DNA of 64,000 nucleotides from Smallanthus sonchifolius (GCA_023525975.1 CM042040.1:53227486-53291485), one strand, 5' to 3'. Positions 11,261 to 24,718 are shown, counted from the stretch's first letter. Numbers and translations: made by a program. The notes: a model not told the origin generated them from the letters alone.

Positions 11261-13311
11261 CCCTGTATATAGACAAATGCTTAACTTGTCTTCAAGTTAA
11301 AATTGAACACCAAAAGCCTGAAGGTCAACTTCAATAGTTGGAAATCCTTGTCTAGAAATGGGATTGCATTACAATGGAGTTCATTACTAAATTACCTAGA
11401 ACTCAAAAAGTGCATAATGCAATATGGATCGTGGTCGATAGACTGACCAAATCAGCCCACTTCATACTGTAATACCCTGAACCTTTATGTAATAGTTATG
11501 AACGTGAAAAATATAGAACTTATATTTTACATATTGTTAAACGAGTAAGTAACGGGTAAAATAACAATTAGAAAGATGAGGTATTTAGACGAGTCTTGGC
11601 TATTATAGGAGACCATTTAATATTAATAATAATAATAAAATAATATATTATATTTAACCTTTCTCCGTTTTTAATGAAACTTAGGTCAAAACGTAGAGAA
11701 AAATAAGCTCGTCCCAACGGCATATTCGTCGTTTTATAAAACGCCATATTATAAAAGTTATAAGAGAAAAACGAGATAAGTAGCTGAATTAATTAGTATA
11801 ATATAATAATAATAAATTTTAACAAACAATATATTTGTGTATGCTGTGCGTCAGTTTGACATCCTCAAACTCACCATCCCACATCGATAGGTTAAGACCC
11901 CAACTATAAATAGAAGTCTGAGTAGTCGATTAACAAACACTACATTGTTGGGAACGCTTTCTGAGTTTTCAATACTTTTTTAGGTGTTGTTAATAGTTAT
12001 TTTGGAGCACGAGTAGGGAGACTCTATCAAATTATCGTAGATAGTTTCCAGGTACATTCTCGTTTAAGTTTATACCTAGTTAATTTAAGTTTATGCCTAG
12101 TTAATTTAAGTTTATGTTTAGTTAATTATTATTATTAGCATTAGTATTATTATTTTTAGGCATTAGGGTTATTGTTAGGGGTGGGTATAGCCTTAGCTAG
12201 GCATGGACTTGATCACCTATGCTTAAACAAGGCAGCGTTAACCAATATTAACCATGATAATAACTAGTTAGTTGTACCATTACCTAACCTAGAATTACTT
12301 AAACTGTATCAGGACCCTGAGATATTGTCTGATTTTACTAGCAACTGTTAAACAGCTGAGTTATCATGACTCTCTTTAAACTGTGATAGTATACTCGTAT
12401 TGTCATACTGGTAATAATGAGAATGCCGCGATATGCGTAGAGTCGGAAGGGGTATATATGGATGTTTGATATAATGTGCAGTCATAATATTGATGTGCTG
12501 TGAATTGCAAGATGTTCACACATGCCATATCTAACGATGACTGGGAGGGTAAGACCAATAATGATTTGTGGTCCAATCCCAGTGGATGTTGGGCATTTGG
12601 TGAAGGCACATTGCTGAAGAACCAAATACAACATCCCATATTGTGTTGCATATAATGTTAATATTGTTGGTTTGTTTTAAAAATGATATAGTAGGTAACT
12701 CACCAGCATTAGCTGACGTCGTTTTGAGTATATGTATCACAGGTGATACTTGAGGAGCATCGTAGGAACTGCTTGGTGACGTTGAACCGTAGATCAAGAT
12801 GCTCCTTAGCTTGTATAATAGTGTAAACAGTAACATAATGTGTTGTACTCAACTGTTACAAGTCTAGTGAAAGTTCAGTTTGTTTCCGTTGTATAAATAG
12901 TAAAATAATGTATCTGAGGATTTTTCAGTTATATATAAAGTTTATGTTTACTTCCGCTGTTAAGATTGTATCAACTGTGTATAACCACCCGGGTTTCAGG
13001 TGGGGTGTTACACATTCCCATCAATGAAAGTTACTTTGTGGATAAGTTAGCCAAAACCTATATCAACGAAATCAGCCATTGTATACCACTGTCTATTATA
13101 TATGATAGGGATAGTCGTTTCACATCTAGATTCTGGACAAGTTTCTAAAAAGAATTGGGAACACAACTTACTATAAATATTGCATATCATCCCTAGACTG
13201 ATGGACATAGTGAATGAACGATTCAAACTCTGGAAGATATGCTAAGAGCTTGTGTTATCGATTTAAGAGGTAGTTGGGATAATCACTTACCGTTAATCGA
13301 ATTCTCCTTGA
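11261..13311 (+). pseudogene. Ty3/gypsy integrase fragment split by a solo LTR
   Basis: Two collinear pieces (11261-11467 and 13013-13311) encode the end of the integrase zinc finger (KCLTCLQVK...EHQKPEG), then EFITKLPRTQ, VDRLTKSAHF and, after the interruption, INEISH, SIIYDRDSRFTSRFW and an AYHP-type core. Stops interrupt it (TAG after the zinc finger, TGA replacing codons in the TDGHSE region). Reading across the interruption restores HFIPINES, which shows the intervening LTR came in later. Upstream it is cut by the gypsy LTR at 11260, downstream by unrelated repeat after GAATTCTCCT. Confidence 0.85.
11468..13012 (+). mobile_element. Solo Ty3/gypsy LTR
   Basis: Starts TGTAATACCC, ends GGTGTTACA, 1.5 kb, with TATA box CTATAAATAG at 11904-11913 and the CACCCGGGTTTCAGGTGGGG tail typical of these LTRs. 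Flanks CATAC (11463-11467) and CATTC (13013-13017) are the target duplication with one change. The integrase reading frame supports CATTC as the original. No internal region remains, so it is the product of LTR-LTR recombination. Confidence 0.87.
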
Positions 13312-14280
13312 TGTGTGCTGGACGGTCTATAAAAACTAACATAAAAACCTAACATAGACACTCTAGCTTTAAATTTATAAACCTAGACTCAACCTAAAAC
13401 TAGACCACACAACCGACAAGTGTACCGACCAATGTAGTAAAGTCTAATGAAGTTCGGATATCGAACCCACGAGACACTAGTGACAACTCTATCTAGACTC
13501 TTGATGGAACCAGGTTCTATAAATACTACACCCTCAGACTACCTACAGGATCCCTGATCATTCTCAAAGTGTGACCTAAAAGGAAAACCTAAGTGGTGTG
13601 TGACGCTCACTGGTTGGTTGGATCACCTTTCAGTCTCTCCAACAATACTAAAGTAACCAATAGACAGATCACCTTTCAGTCTCACTATCTCAGTACATTC
13701 AAGGAATGCAAGGGGTAACCTAAGAACAATCAAATTGACACATGATAGCAAAGGATACTAGGACACCTAGGGGAAACCTCCTTTCAGAGTATTTACACCT
13801 AAAACCCTAACACCAGAGACAACCCGACCATCTATCATCTTTCAGCTATCTAGATAGGCAGAACACTAAGATTAAACAGGTAAACGATTTCTATTCCTAT
13901 GGATTACGAATTCAACAAACCATAAACTAATCATAACACGGAGTCAATGATCTAATACGAAACCCTAACTGAAAGACATTCACAGGTAACATACGGAATT
14001 CAAAACCAATTACAAATCTGATCTAAGCATTCATAAACATCAATCAATAATCAAAAGATTCATTACAATAGCATTAATCCATCAATAACAATCCATAAAA
14101 CCGAACGAAATCCAATCAATCAAAAATATTCATCAAACCTAGGTAGCTTAAACAAGTCTAGCCAATCATGATAAAAACTTAACCCACAAAGTCAATATTA
14201 TCGTTCATCGTAAATAGAATATAATCAAGCTGCTAGTTTAATTAATTCAGCTGATAGTTTCAATTAATATTGTCCTGCTC
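13312..14280. repeat. Unclassified LTR-like repeat
   Basis: Begins TGATGTGTGCTGGACGG directly after the broken integrase and has no coding capacity. The sequence around 13420-13500 (GTGTACCGACCAATG, TATCGAACCCACGAG) resembles non-coding parts of plant LTR elements, by recollection only. CTATAAATA at 13520 could be a promoter. Its right border is obscured by the SINE and foldback that follow. Confidence 0.35.
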
Positions 14281-14293
14281 AATTAATTCACCT

Positions 14294-14613
14294 TTTTTTT
14301 TGAAAGGCGAACATTGAATGTGTGACGTCGCAACCCCCTGTCACATTTAAGAGCCTCATCCAACTGCGGTCAATATGTTGTCTTAACCGGGCTCACTTGG
14401 CGTCAGAGTTGGAGAGCTTTCAAGGAAAAACCCCACCCAATACGGCCCCTTCCGGGCTTGAGGGAGAGCCGAGGCTCCAACCCTGGATCGGCGTGGGTAA
14501 AACCCTGGTGCATCAGCCTAAAAGGCCTCATTTGCGATGCCACAGAAATTAATAATGGTGACAGGGATTGAACCCGGGTCCCTTGAGAATTCAAGACTCA
14601 CCTCAACCACTAG
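14294..14613 (-). mobile_element. SINE with 13-bp target duplication
   Basis: Perfect direct repeats AATTAATTCACCT flank it (14281-14293 and 14614-14626). On the minus strand the 5' end carries an A-box-like TAGTGGTTGAGG and, ~35 bases further, a B-box-like GGTTCAATCCC, the split RNA polymerase III promoter. The 3' end is a short A-run next to the duplication. These are the marks of a tRNA-derived SINE copied by a LINE reverse transcriptase. About 320 bp. The ORFs in it are not genes. Confidence 0.85.
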
Positions 14614-14626
14614 AATTAATTCACCT

Positions 14627-14854
14627 ACTTGTTGACGTGCTTGTTTACTTTATTCCTTGTTGGCGGCTAAGATATTGGCGAGCGTGTGTACTTGCTTCAT
14701 TAAATGAGGTGAATGCTTCCTTTAAATCCAATTCACATTCACGAATGTTGCTTCTGTGATTGACGCTTTTTTGCACCTCTAATTCTCAATTGTCGAAAGT
14801 CCTATGCTGATGATGCCGTCTCTCTTTTTCACGACAAATCCATATATAATTTTT
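14627..14854. other. No feature recognised
   Basis: Continuation of the sequence interrupted by the SINE. No open frame, repeat or RNA gene could be supported. Confidence 0.4.
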
Positions 14855-15458
14855 AGAGTAAACTGTCATTTTCGTCCCTGTGGTTTGGTCAAAATTGCCA
14901 CTTTCATCCAATAGTTTGTTTTTTTGTATCTGGGTCCTTGTGGTTTTAAAATATTGCCATTTTCATCCTCGTGGTTTTAAAATATTGCCACTTTCATCCA
15001 GTCAGCTAACACCGTCCGTTTTTCTCAATTAAATGAGGGGTATTTCAGTCCTTTTACATATTTGTTTTATTTCTTCATCTTTTTTACTCTCACTTTTTAA
15101 TCATAGAAACAAGAGACGGAGGTGTTCCAGTGGTGCTCGTCGGAAACTGGTCAGGAAAAGAGGAAGAAGGCCAGCAGGTGGATGATTAAATTAGAGGTTA
15201 AATTGGGGATGATTAAAAAGTGAGAGTAAAAAAGATGAAAAAATAAAACAAATAAGTAAAAGGACTGAAATACCCCTCATTTAACTGAGAAAAACGGACT
15301 GTGTTAGCTGACTGGATGAAAGTGGCAATATTTTAAAACCACGAGGATGAAAATGGCAATATTTTAAAACCATGAGGACCCAGATACAAAAAAACAAACT
15401 ATTGGATGAAAGTGGCAATTTTGACCAAACCACAGGGACGAAAATGGCAGTTTACTCT
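14855..15458. mobile_element. Foldback (long terminal inverted repeat) element
   Basis: Arms of about 255 bp, starting AGAGTAAACTG and ending CAGTTTACTCT, face each other around a loop of ~85 bases (about 15113-15200). A 7-bp flank AATTTTT is repeated on both sides (14848-14854, 15459-15465), extendable to 9 bp, as for Mutator-like elements. Each arm contains internal repeats of the type CACTTTCATCC and GTGGTTTTAAAATATTGCC. No coding region. Confidence 0.85.
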
Positions 15459-15789
15459 AATTTTTATTATTATTATTATTTTATTCTTTTATGACCTAGC
15501 CCACTCAACTAATATAAGCCCGACTTGTAATTCTGATCCAGCCCATCAATTTATTTGTTTGCTCACTTGCTAATTGTTTTTCATAGCCCATTTAATTCTT
15601 CAATGTCCAAAGAGTTATACCATCTCTCCATAGTATTTGTTTGAGCTCTTTTACGTTCCTTTTTCACCCGATTACCTACAAAACAAGACACGACTAAGTA
15701 CCAACTATAAAAAAACTGACATCGACTCTAAAACTACATAAAAATTGCTACAAAATACAAGGATAAAGAAACGTGTTTTCTAAATTCAG
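15459..15789. other. AT-rich non-coding stretch
   Basis: A short ATT microsatellite (15465-15482), then sequence with no open frame. The C- and A-rich tract 15665-15770 looks like retroelement leader but could not be assigned. Confidence 0.3.
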
Positions 15790-18402
15790 GCTTTAGCGGA
15801 CTGCTACCCAAACCCTTAGCAGTCCGCCACGTGGTGGACAAGGCAGCAATGATGACGCGCCACATGTATGATGACTAGCGGACAAAATTTAACGTGTTTA
15901 ACCCTATTGCGGACTGCCACCCGTGCTATAACGATCTGCCAAGGTACAGATGTCCTTAGCGGTTCGCTAGTTAATAGTCCGTTACTTGGTCCCTAAGGCA
16001 GATTTGTGAATAGTGGCGGTGGCGGACCGCCACCGCCCTTGTTAGCGGTATGTTACGGGTCAGAACTTTGCCTATAAATTGAATTCACGAGCCCATTCAA
16101 TTTCATCAGTTCCACACAACTAAACACCACAATAAACACACACACAATCTCTAAAGATCTGTTCCGAAGTCCGGTTCGCGTACGAGAGTTCGGTTTCTAG
16201 CATTTCGCCGCCAAATTGTCGTAGATAGTGTTGAGGTAATGTTTCGACCTATTGTTAAGCTTTAGTTAAATACCATTAAACTAGGTTTGTGTAATTAAGT
16301 AATGTCATTATATATCTAGGAGCTTTGTCCTAGGTGTTTCCCATATTTCATATACGATAAGCCGAAATACTGCTGAGGTGAGTTCTTCCTTCCCAAACAC
16401 CTCTAGCGTGACGTTCTTTGTACCCAAGTGTTTCAACCCGGTTGTTCGTCAAATGTATAAACCCTAAACACCCTATGGTTATGTTTATTTATTTAATATT
16501 ATTGTATAAACGATGTGTAATCGGATCACTGTTGGAAAATATCGGATCTTTATTATCGTGTGCTGTAAACGCTCCCGCCATTGTAAATATGATTTTATAA
16601 GTTTTGTTTTAAATGTTAAAACCGGTGCACGATATCCCAACAATTAGCGGTCATATGGTGGTTAGCGAAAGCTTCACGGAGGTGATGGTTGTACAGATTC
16701 ATAGTGGTTCATGGTGGTTAGCATCGTTCACAAAGGTAACAGTGATGGTGGTATTAGGCTATATGAAAGTGGTGGTGGCTAGTATGGTTCACAATGGTGG
16801 TAGTAATGGTGGTATTAGGCTTCATGAAGGTGGTGGTTGTAGTGTCAAGTCTCACGGTCAAGTTACGCGTCGCGGGGGTACATTTCTTAAAATCATGATT
16901 TGGCGACTGTTGGGTAAAAGTCCGGAACGCAAGTTCCGGAAAGAGCCGGGTCGATTTTCCGACTGTCCGATCTGACAGTTTAGGTCGACTGTCGACAGTC
17001 TGGGTCGACTGTCCGGCGAGACTTAGAATCGTAGCGACACTTAGAAGAGTTTTGATGGTTTTCGTGTGTTAACTTTCGTGCAGCTCGTTTAGAACCAATT
17101 TTAGCTTATACATCCCGATTCGGGATAGTTTTCGACAGACAAGTGATTTCTAATCCCCTTTTTGCCTGCTTTAGGGGTGGTGTGTATACTTAGTGTAAAG
17201 TGTTTATTATATTTAAATATTAATAAACAAAATGAAAGCTATGTTTTAGTGTAAAGTTAAAAAGGAGGCAAATGTACGTTTTGATAAGAATAAATATCTA
17301 TTTATGACAAACGTTTATTATATTTGATATATACATAAACAAAGGCATAATATTTATTCAAACTATGTTTCAATAAGGTAAAGATATATATTTTTGACAA
17401 GCGTCTACTATATTTTTATATACATAGACAAATGCATAATATATATGCAAGGAATATTTTAAGTGAAGAAAAGTTATATTTTTTTTGGCAAGCGTCTACT
17501 ATATTTATATACATAAACAAATGCATAATATGTGTTATGTTTTGATCAAGTAAAGGAAAGTTATGTAAAGAAAGTAAAGAGATTTCCTACAGGAATGTGT
17601 ACCAGTTGTAAAGGTCCTTGGCACAGATGTTACTTGTACAAGATGTCAGATATGGGTTCTATCCATTAGTAAGAACCTTTGGGTTCATTAACGGTTGTAC
17701 ATCTGGGATGAGTGATGGCGGTTGCTCGGGAGAACCACGCAACTCCCCTTAGCATAAAACGGTATTTTCGGTTCATGGTGCTAGCCATGAGGGCATTGAC
17801 CAGGTACACGTCAGTTCATGGTGTAAGCCATGAATGTGGTACAGTAGTGACAAGTGAATTGACGGTTAAGTGGTAATGTCGATTCATGGTGCTAGCTATG
17901 AGGGCATTGACTAGGTACTTGTCGGTTCATGGTGCCAACCATGGGGACAGTACAGTGTAAAGGAATTGACGTTTTATTATATGTTTATAAACTGAATAGA
18001 AAAGTAAAGTATGTAAAGTTTTGCCTTAGGGGCAGTATGTACGTATTAGTAAATCTTTTATATATTTGATTTAAAGTAAGCGTTAGAACTCATTCAGCGT
18101 TGCTGATTTTTAGTATGCATATCAGTTAAGTGTAGGTGGATTTGGATGGATGTGGATGCTTAGCTTAGTGAGAAGAGTTACCCGGAGATCAACATATGGC
18201 ATCCTGTCTATGTTTATGTTTCAGTTGTTTAAGACAAGTTTCAGTTTGTATTTGACAAGTTGTGTTAGACAAGTTATGCTTCCGCTGTTATGTTAAAAGT
18301 TTAAATCGTTTCCGCTGCTATGTGATGAATGTCTTATGTTTATGAGCTATGAGTTGATGAGTAAATCCAATACGTGAGGCCTCCCGGGTTTGAGGCTTTA
18401 CA
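15790..18402 (+). repeat. Ty3/gypsy LTR 'D' (left edge uncertain)
   Basis: Ends GAGGCCTCCCGGGTTTGAGG then CTTTACA at 18402, the same tail as LTR E in reverse. It has a TATA box (CCTATAAATT, 16071-16080). The U3 is full of GCGGACCG motifs, including the perfect palindrome GGTGGCGGACCGCCACC near 16018. At 17775-17945 a second set of hairpins (TCATGGTGCTAGCCATGA and variants) occurs about four times. The TGTAAC start is not visible, so it is a solo or truncated LTR. Element A sits directly against its right end. Confidence 0.7.
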
Positions 18403-18407
18403 GTATC

Positions 18408-20066
18408 TGTCACACCCCGATTTCAGGACAGCCTAGGCGTGCGACCAGATTGGCACCTCCAATCTTATTTTATTTAGGTAACAGTTAGTTTAGCAGCGGA
18501 AATACATTTGGATCGAACTTGTAATAAATCATAACCCGAGGGTTGATATTGTATATTTTCCAAATCCGGGGATAAATAAACTACCATTTCATTTCACTGG
18601 GATTTAAATACCCCTTTTCTGTACAAAACCATGGTCCACGACCATTTACATGCCACCTGCGTAAGCAGGGTAAAACTAGAGCCACAAGATAGTTGGCCTG
18701 TGCCTGGGGAGTTAACCCTGTCCAATACCAAGCTATACCAGCATTGGTATCTAAGCGTTTTACCTTCTGGCACCTAACCCTGTGTACAAGGGAGTATCCA
18801 TATATAGGAAATCGTCATCCTAAATATCTCCTCTTGTTTCTTATCACTACAGAGTTATCTCCATTCTATTAGCACATAACCCTGTCAAAATATTTTATGT
18901 ACACCTTTATCCCCAAGACTATCTTGTAGGACTAGCCTTAGATAATCATTGATTACCTGAAAAACATTTGGAAAATAAAACGTCAGCGCGAACGCCGGTG
19001 AACATGATTATCATGACCAGTTTCATTTGGCAAATAAAGTATCAAAACATTTAACCATAATGTGGGTACAATCTTCCAATCAGCAGAACTATTTCATCTA
19101 AGTGTACAACCACTGCATACACCAATAATTTCCGTAAAAGGACTGCTGGCATTACTAGACTTACTTACTATGATGTCCCTTAACTGAGACCCAGTCTTAC
19201 ATCCGGTTACAGACAATTATCAGCCCCAATATGGGAATTTCACCAATAAAGCGTGTATCCCTTGATCAAGTTTTACGTATACTTATGGCCTGAATGTTTT
19301 ACGTAGACGCCCTTATGCATCAAACTTGTGAATACCAGTATTGCCATTTTTGTAAATGTAAAACTTTTCAAAGTTTTGAAAATAAAAGACAGATAAACAT
19401 ATTCACCTTAATAGTAGCATGATCTTATCTCAGGGTAGTCCTGGTATGCTTAACGTAAACCTTAAAGCAAGTTCTAAGTTAAGTTAGAATCTTAACGCAC
19501 GAATATGGAAATAAATGAAAGTGCGGAAATAAGCGAAATTCAGTTATTTTACCGAAACGAGAGCACGAGATTCGAGGTAGCTGGTCTCTAGGAAGTTGGG
19601 AGCAGTTGGGATGCTTCAAAATGAGCTGCCGAAGGCTGCTATTTATAGTTACTCGACTGGACCCGTAGCGGACCGTTAACTTGGGTGGTAGCGGTTCGCT
19701 ACCGCCGAGGGCTTGCGTCAGCCCTACGAGTCATTTCCTGATTGGACCGAACCTTAGATTGCGGCTGGCGGACCGTTACGGAGGGAGTGGCGGTCCGCCA
19801 CCATGACACGCGTCAGATTTTGAAGATGAGTCACTAGACACGTGGCGTCACGAGAAGTTGCGACTGGATTGCGGCTAGTGGACCGTTACCCAAGTGGTGG
19901 CGGTCCATCACCCAACCTTGAAGCCTGTAGTGGACCGTTAAGGAATATGGTAGCGGTCCGCTACCAATTATTTTCATTTTCAACCCTCGAACTTTAGGGA
20001 TTTGGCAATTCCAACCCCTAGGGTTTCTAATTTGGCAATTGAGGACCTTGGAATTTGCCTGGTACC
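18408..20066 (-). repeat. 3' LTR of element A
   Basis: Plus strand starts TGTCACACCCCGATTTC and ends CCTGGTACC, a damaged form of the intact CCTGGCGTTACA seen in the other copy. TATA box CTATAAATAG on the minus strand at 19639-19648. Between the LTR start and the TATA box lie several GCGGACCG/CGGTCCGC inverted repeats (19670-19965). Confidence 0.88.
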
Positions 20067-20094
20067 TTTATTCAAATCTCGTCCGAGAGATTTA

Positions 20095-23000
20095 TTGAAA
20101 TAGGTGTGGATATTTCTTTTTCATTTCACTCTCCAGTTCCTATGTGAATTCAAGTCCACGTTTGGAGTTCCATCTTACTTTTACCAACACCAGCCTCTTC
20201 CTTTTCAGCATTTTAACCTAACGATCCTCAATTTGCAGAGGTTGTTCAACGAATTTCAGATTTGGGTTCACCTCTACATCTTGCAGAGGCATTAATAGAG
20301 TTTCATCGGCCAACCACTTTCGTAGGTTTGACACATGGAAGACATCACGAACACCGTTCATTTCTGCTGGTAAGTCAAGCTGATAGGCAACCGGTCCGAT
20401 CCTTTTCAGAATCTTAAATGGTCCAACAAATCTTGGACTGAGTTTTTCTTTCTTTCCAAATCGTACTACACCCTTCTAGGGCGAGACTTTTAACATTACT
20501 CGGTCACCCATAGAAAATTCTAATGGCTTATGACGCTTATCAGCATAACTTTTCTGTCTATCACGGGCTGCTTTCAAACGTTCACGAATTTGTAACACTT
20601 TTTTAGTTATCTCCTGAACTATTTCAGGTCCTGATTTTCTCCAATTTCTGCCCATCAGACCGGAGTTCTGCATTTTTTGTCATACAAGGCTTCAAATGGG
20701 GCAACTTGGATATTGGTGTGATAGCTATTATTATATGAGAATTCCATTAGATGTAAGTGGTCATCCCAACTTCCTCCAAGGTCTATTACACAAGCTCGAA
20801 GCATATCTTCCAGAGTGTGTATTGTTCTTTCACTCTGACCATCCGTTTGAGGATGATAAGCAGTGCTAAGATTTAGTCGTGTTTCGAGAGCTTTCTGGAA
20901 ACTTTGCCAGAATCGAGAAGTAAATCGACTGTCTCTATCGGACACTATGGATAGTGGCACACCGTGTAATGTTACTATTTCGTTAACATACAACTGTGCT
21001 AACTTATCCATACGATATGTTTCTTTCATTGGAAGAAAATGGGCAGACTTAGTTAGTCTATCAATGATAACCCAGATAATATCATTCCCACGACTGGTTC
21101 GGGGAAGTTTTGTAATGAAGTCCATAGTTATAATTTCCCATTTCCAAACAGGAATTTCGAGTTGTTGCAATAGTCCTGATGGTTTCTGGTGTTCAGCTTT
21201 GACCTGTGAACAAGTCAAACATTTTGCGACATAGGAAGCGATGTGTTTCTTCATACCGATCCACCAATAATCTGGTCGAGATTTTTATACATTTTGTCGC
21301 CTCCTGGGTGCATGGTATATTTTGATTTATGAGCCTCTTCAAGAATTCTCTCTTGAAGATCTCCTATCATAGGCACCCATTCTTGATCGTTCATACGAAG
21401 AATATCATCATTTCCTTTGGTTAATAGATTAACCATCTTTCCCAGATTTTCTTGTTCAATATTAGCTTCTTCTAAGGCTATCTTCCGTGATTCTTTAATT
21501 TGTTCAAAAAGATCGAATTTTAATTCGAGTCTTAAAGCACGTACTCTTTTGGGTTTTTCTCTTTCTTTTCGGCTTAAGGCATCGGCTACTACATTAGCTT
21601 TGCCTTCATGATAACATATTTCGCAGTCATAATCACTTAAGATCTCTAACCACCTTTTCTGTCTCATGTTTAACTCCTTCTGACCAAAGATATATCTCAA
21701 ACTTTTATGATCAGTGAACACAGTGAATCTGACTCCATAGAGATAGTGTCTCCATAATTTTAACGCAAAAATTATAGCACCTAACTCCAAATCATGAGTC
21801 GTATATTCCGTTCATGAGTTTTCAATTATCGGGATGCATATGCAATGACTTTGTTTCTTTGCATTAACACACTACCAAGACCAGTGTGTGAAGCATCGCA
21901 ATAGATTACAGAGTCTTCTGTTCCATCTGGCAGAGCCAATATTGGAGCATTTGTTAGTTTTCGTTTCAACAGCTTAAAAGCTTCTTCCTACTTTGGTCCC
22001 CAGTCATATTTCACAGATTTCCTTGTTAAGGAAGTAAGAGGGACTGCAATTTGGGAAAAGTCCTAGATAAATCTCCTATAATATCCAGCCAAAATTAAGA
22101 AAATTCGAACTTCGGTTGGTGTTTTCGGGACTTCCCATTTAGTAATTGCCTCAATTTTTAGCATGATCGACTTGAATTCCATTGGCATTTATCATATGCC
22201 TAAGAAATTGTACTTCTGGTAACCAAAATTCACACTTTGAGAATTTGGCATATAATTTCCCGTTCTTGAGTAATTCAAGAATTATTCTCAAATGATATGT
22301 ATGATTTTCCTTATTCTTTGAATAAATAAGTATATCGTCTATGAATACGATAACAAACTTATCCAAATAAGGTTTACATATTCGATTCATCATATCCATA
22401 AATGCTGCTGGAGCATTGGTGAGTCCAAATGGCATCACAGTGAACTCAGTGAACTCATAATGTCCACATCTTGTTCTGAATGCAGTTTTCGGTATGTCTT
22501 CTTCTTGTACCTTCAACTAGTGGTATCCTGAACGAAGATCAATTTTCAAGAAGCAACATGCTCCCTGAAGTTGATAAAACAGATCATCAATTCAAGGAAG
22601 AGGATATATGTTCTTAATTGTGACCTTGTTCAGTTCACGGTAATCAATACACATACGCATTGACCCATCTTTCTTTTTAACAAATAATACTAGAGCTCCC
22701 CAAGGTGAAGAACTTGGTCTTATGAATCTTTTATCCAACAATTCTTCTAGTTGTTTCTTCAGTTCCGCCATTTCAGTTGGTGCTAATCTGTACGGTGGTT
22801 TAGTTATTGGAGTTGTTCCCGGTACCAGATTAATTCTGAACTCAACTTCTCTTTTTGGCGGTAATCCAGGTAGTCCCTCCGAGAATACTTCCGGATACTC
22901 GGATACTACTGGTACATCTTTCAACAACTTTTCTTCCTTCTTAGTTGATACTGATACAAGGTATGCAAGGCATCCTTTGTTCAGACATTTTGTTGACTTA

Positions 23001-24718
23001 AGGAATGATATTATTCCAATTGGATTGGAATTTTTATCTCCCTGGATAGTAATTGTCTTACTATCAGGCACACGAATCTCAATGGATTTCTTGTCACAAA
23101 ATATTTGGGCTTGGTTGGCAGATAATCAATCCATTCCTAGAACAATGTCAAATCCAACTAGTGTCATGGGCAACAGTTGCATAGACAAGACATGTCCAGA
23201 TAGAGAAATCTTACAGTCATCTAAAGAACTAGAGATTCTAACTATATCTCCATTAGCAGTTTCGACCTCATAAGATTTTTCTAATCAGCTAAAGGTTTAC
23301 TCAATACTTACATAATTTAACATCTATAAAGCTTTGATTTGCACCAGAATCAAATAAAACATTTGCATAGATATTTTCAACAAGAAACGTACCGATAATG
23401 ACATCCGGTATTTTGGCTACTTCATTTACGTTTAAAACAAATTCTCTAGCGTTTTTCTTAACGCCTTCTGCAGGTTTAACTCCAGATGGTCTTGCTTCTT
23501 TTGTATTTGGGCATTAGATTTTGATATGCCCTGGTTCTCCACAACCGTAACAAACAATAGGCTTCTTGCTTTTGTAACAATTCTCAGTTGAGTGTCCAGG
23601 AATTTTACATGTGTTGCAAAAAGGCCTTGCACCACATTTGCCGTAATGTTTCTTTTTTCATAAACGACATTCAGGAGCAGAAAAACGAGTATCTTTACGA
23701 TTGAAGTTATTTTCGGATCGTTTTTGCTCATTTCTGTTTTGGTGCGTGTTATCCTTTTTCTTCAACTCCTCTCTATTCCTGATCAAGCCATCCGTGAAGC
23801 TGGCACCTAATTCAGTGGCATCGTCCATTGATTCAGGTTTAGCGGCTTTCACTAAATCTCGAATCTCTAAAACTAAACCCCAGATATATCTTATGATAAA
23901 ATTTGAATCGGGGGTTGCTAAATGAGGTACTAGTCTTGCATACTCAAATAGCTTTGTCACATAATCTTGATGGTTTGTACCCATCATTCTTAAATTCAGA
24001 AAGTTGTGCTCAATCCTCTCTCTTTCATTCACCGGACATAATTTTTTTTCTACTATTTCCTTAAAAATAGACCAACCCATGGCATATGCCTATCTCTGCC
24101 TTTGGCGGATATGACTTGATTACACCATTCCAATGCTTGGTCTTTGAACATATTTGAAGCATAAAGTACTTTGTCTTCCTCAAGACATTTGCTTATTGCT
24201 AGAACCGATTCAGTTTTCTCTAGCCACCTCAGTGCAGCTATAACTTCTTCTTTTCCTGTAAACTCACAGGGTTTGCAATCTTGGAAATTTTTGTAACTAC
24301 ATCCAAGATTTCTTTGCTTCTTATATGAAGGTTCATGTCTTTCCTTAGGACTGCTTACAGAAGAATCATAACCTTCGTGATATGTCCTCTTGGTAGATTT
24401 ACTATGAAAGTTTGAATGACCTCCTTCAGTATATTTTGAAGGGTGATTTGAATACCTACCCTCAGTATGCTTGGAATATTGAGGGGTAGAAATCTCATTC
24501 TCATTCTCTTTCCTTTTGGATTTTAATAAAAGAGATTCCCGTTTCTTAGTAGCTTTTGCTTCTCCAATAACTGCTACTATCTTCGGAATTACTTTTTTTA
24601 TTCCGACATCGATCTTTTTTGTCATTTCTGCTTTTTGAGCTTCTGGCTCAGCAGTAGCTTTTTCAATGGCTTGTTTCTTTTTGCCTTTAGTGTTATTAGA
24701 TTGTCCATTTTTCGACAT
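20095..24718 (-). pseudogene. Decayed gag-pol of element A
   Basis: Read from 24718 downward: a lysine-rich gag start, a gag core (ALEWCNQVISAKG, then VTKLFEYARLVPHL after a frameshift near 24070), a zinc-knuckle region (23500-23660), a protease region, RT (FRINLVPG, RPSSSPWGALVLFVKKKDG, FIDDILIYSKNK), RNase H (ALKLWRHYLYG, VVADALSRK), the integrase finger and core (HPGGDKMY, DFITKLPRTSRG, HPQTDGQSERT) and a chromodomain-like tail near 20100. At least six frameshifts or stops separate these pieces, so no polyprotein can be made. Order and motifs are those of a chromovirus. Confidence 0.9.

Noticed and set aside
12403..12836. Two minus-strand ORFs in the solo LTR
   Set aside because: They lie wholly within the LTR, overlap each other in different frames and have no recognisable feature.
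15790..18402. LTR D as a complete element with its own target duplication
   Set aside because: No TGTAAC start and no left flank matching GTATC were found, so only the right edge is supported.
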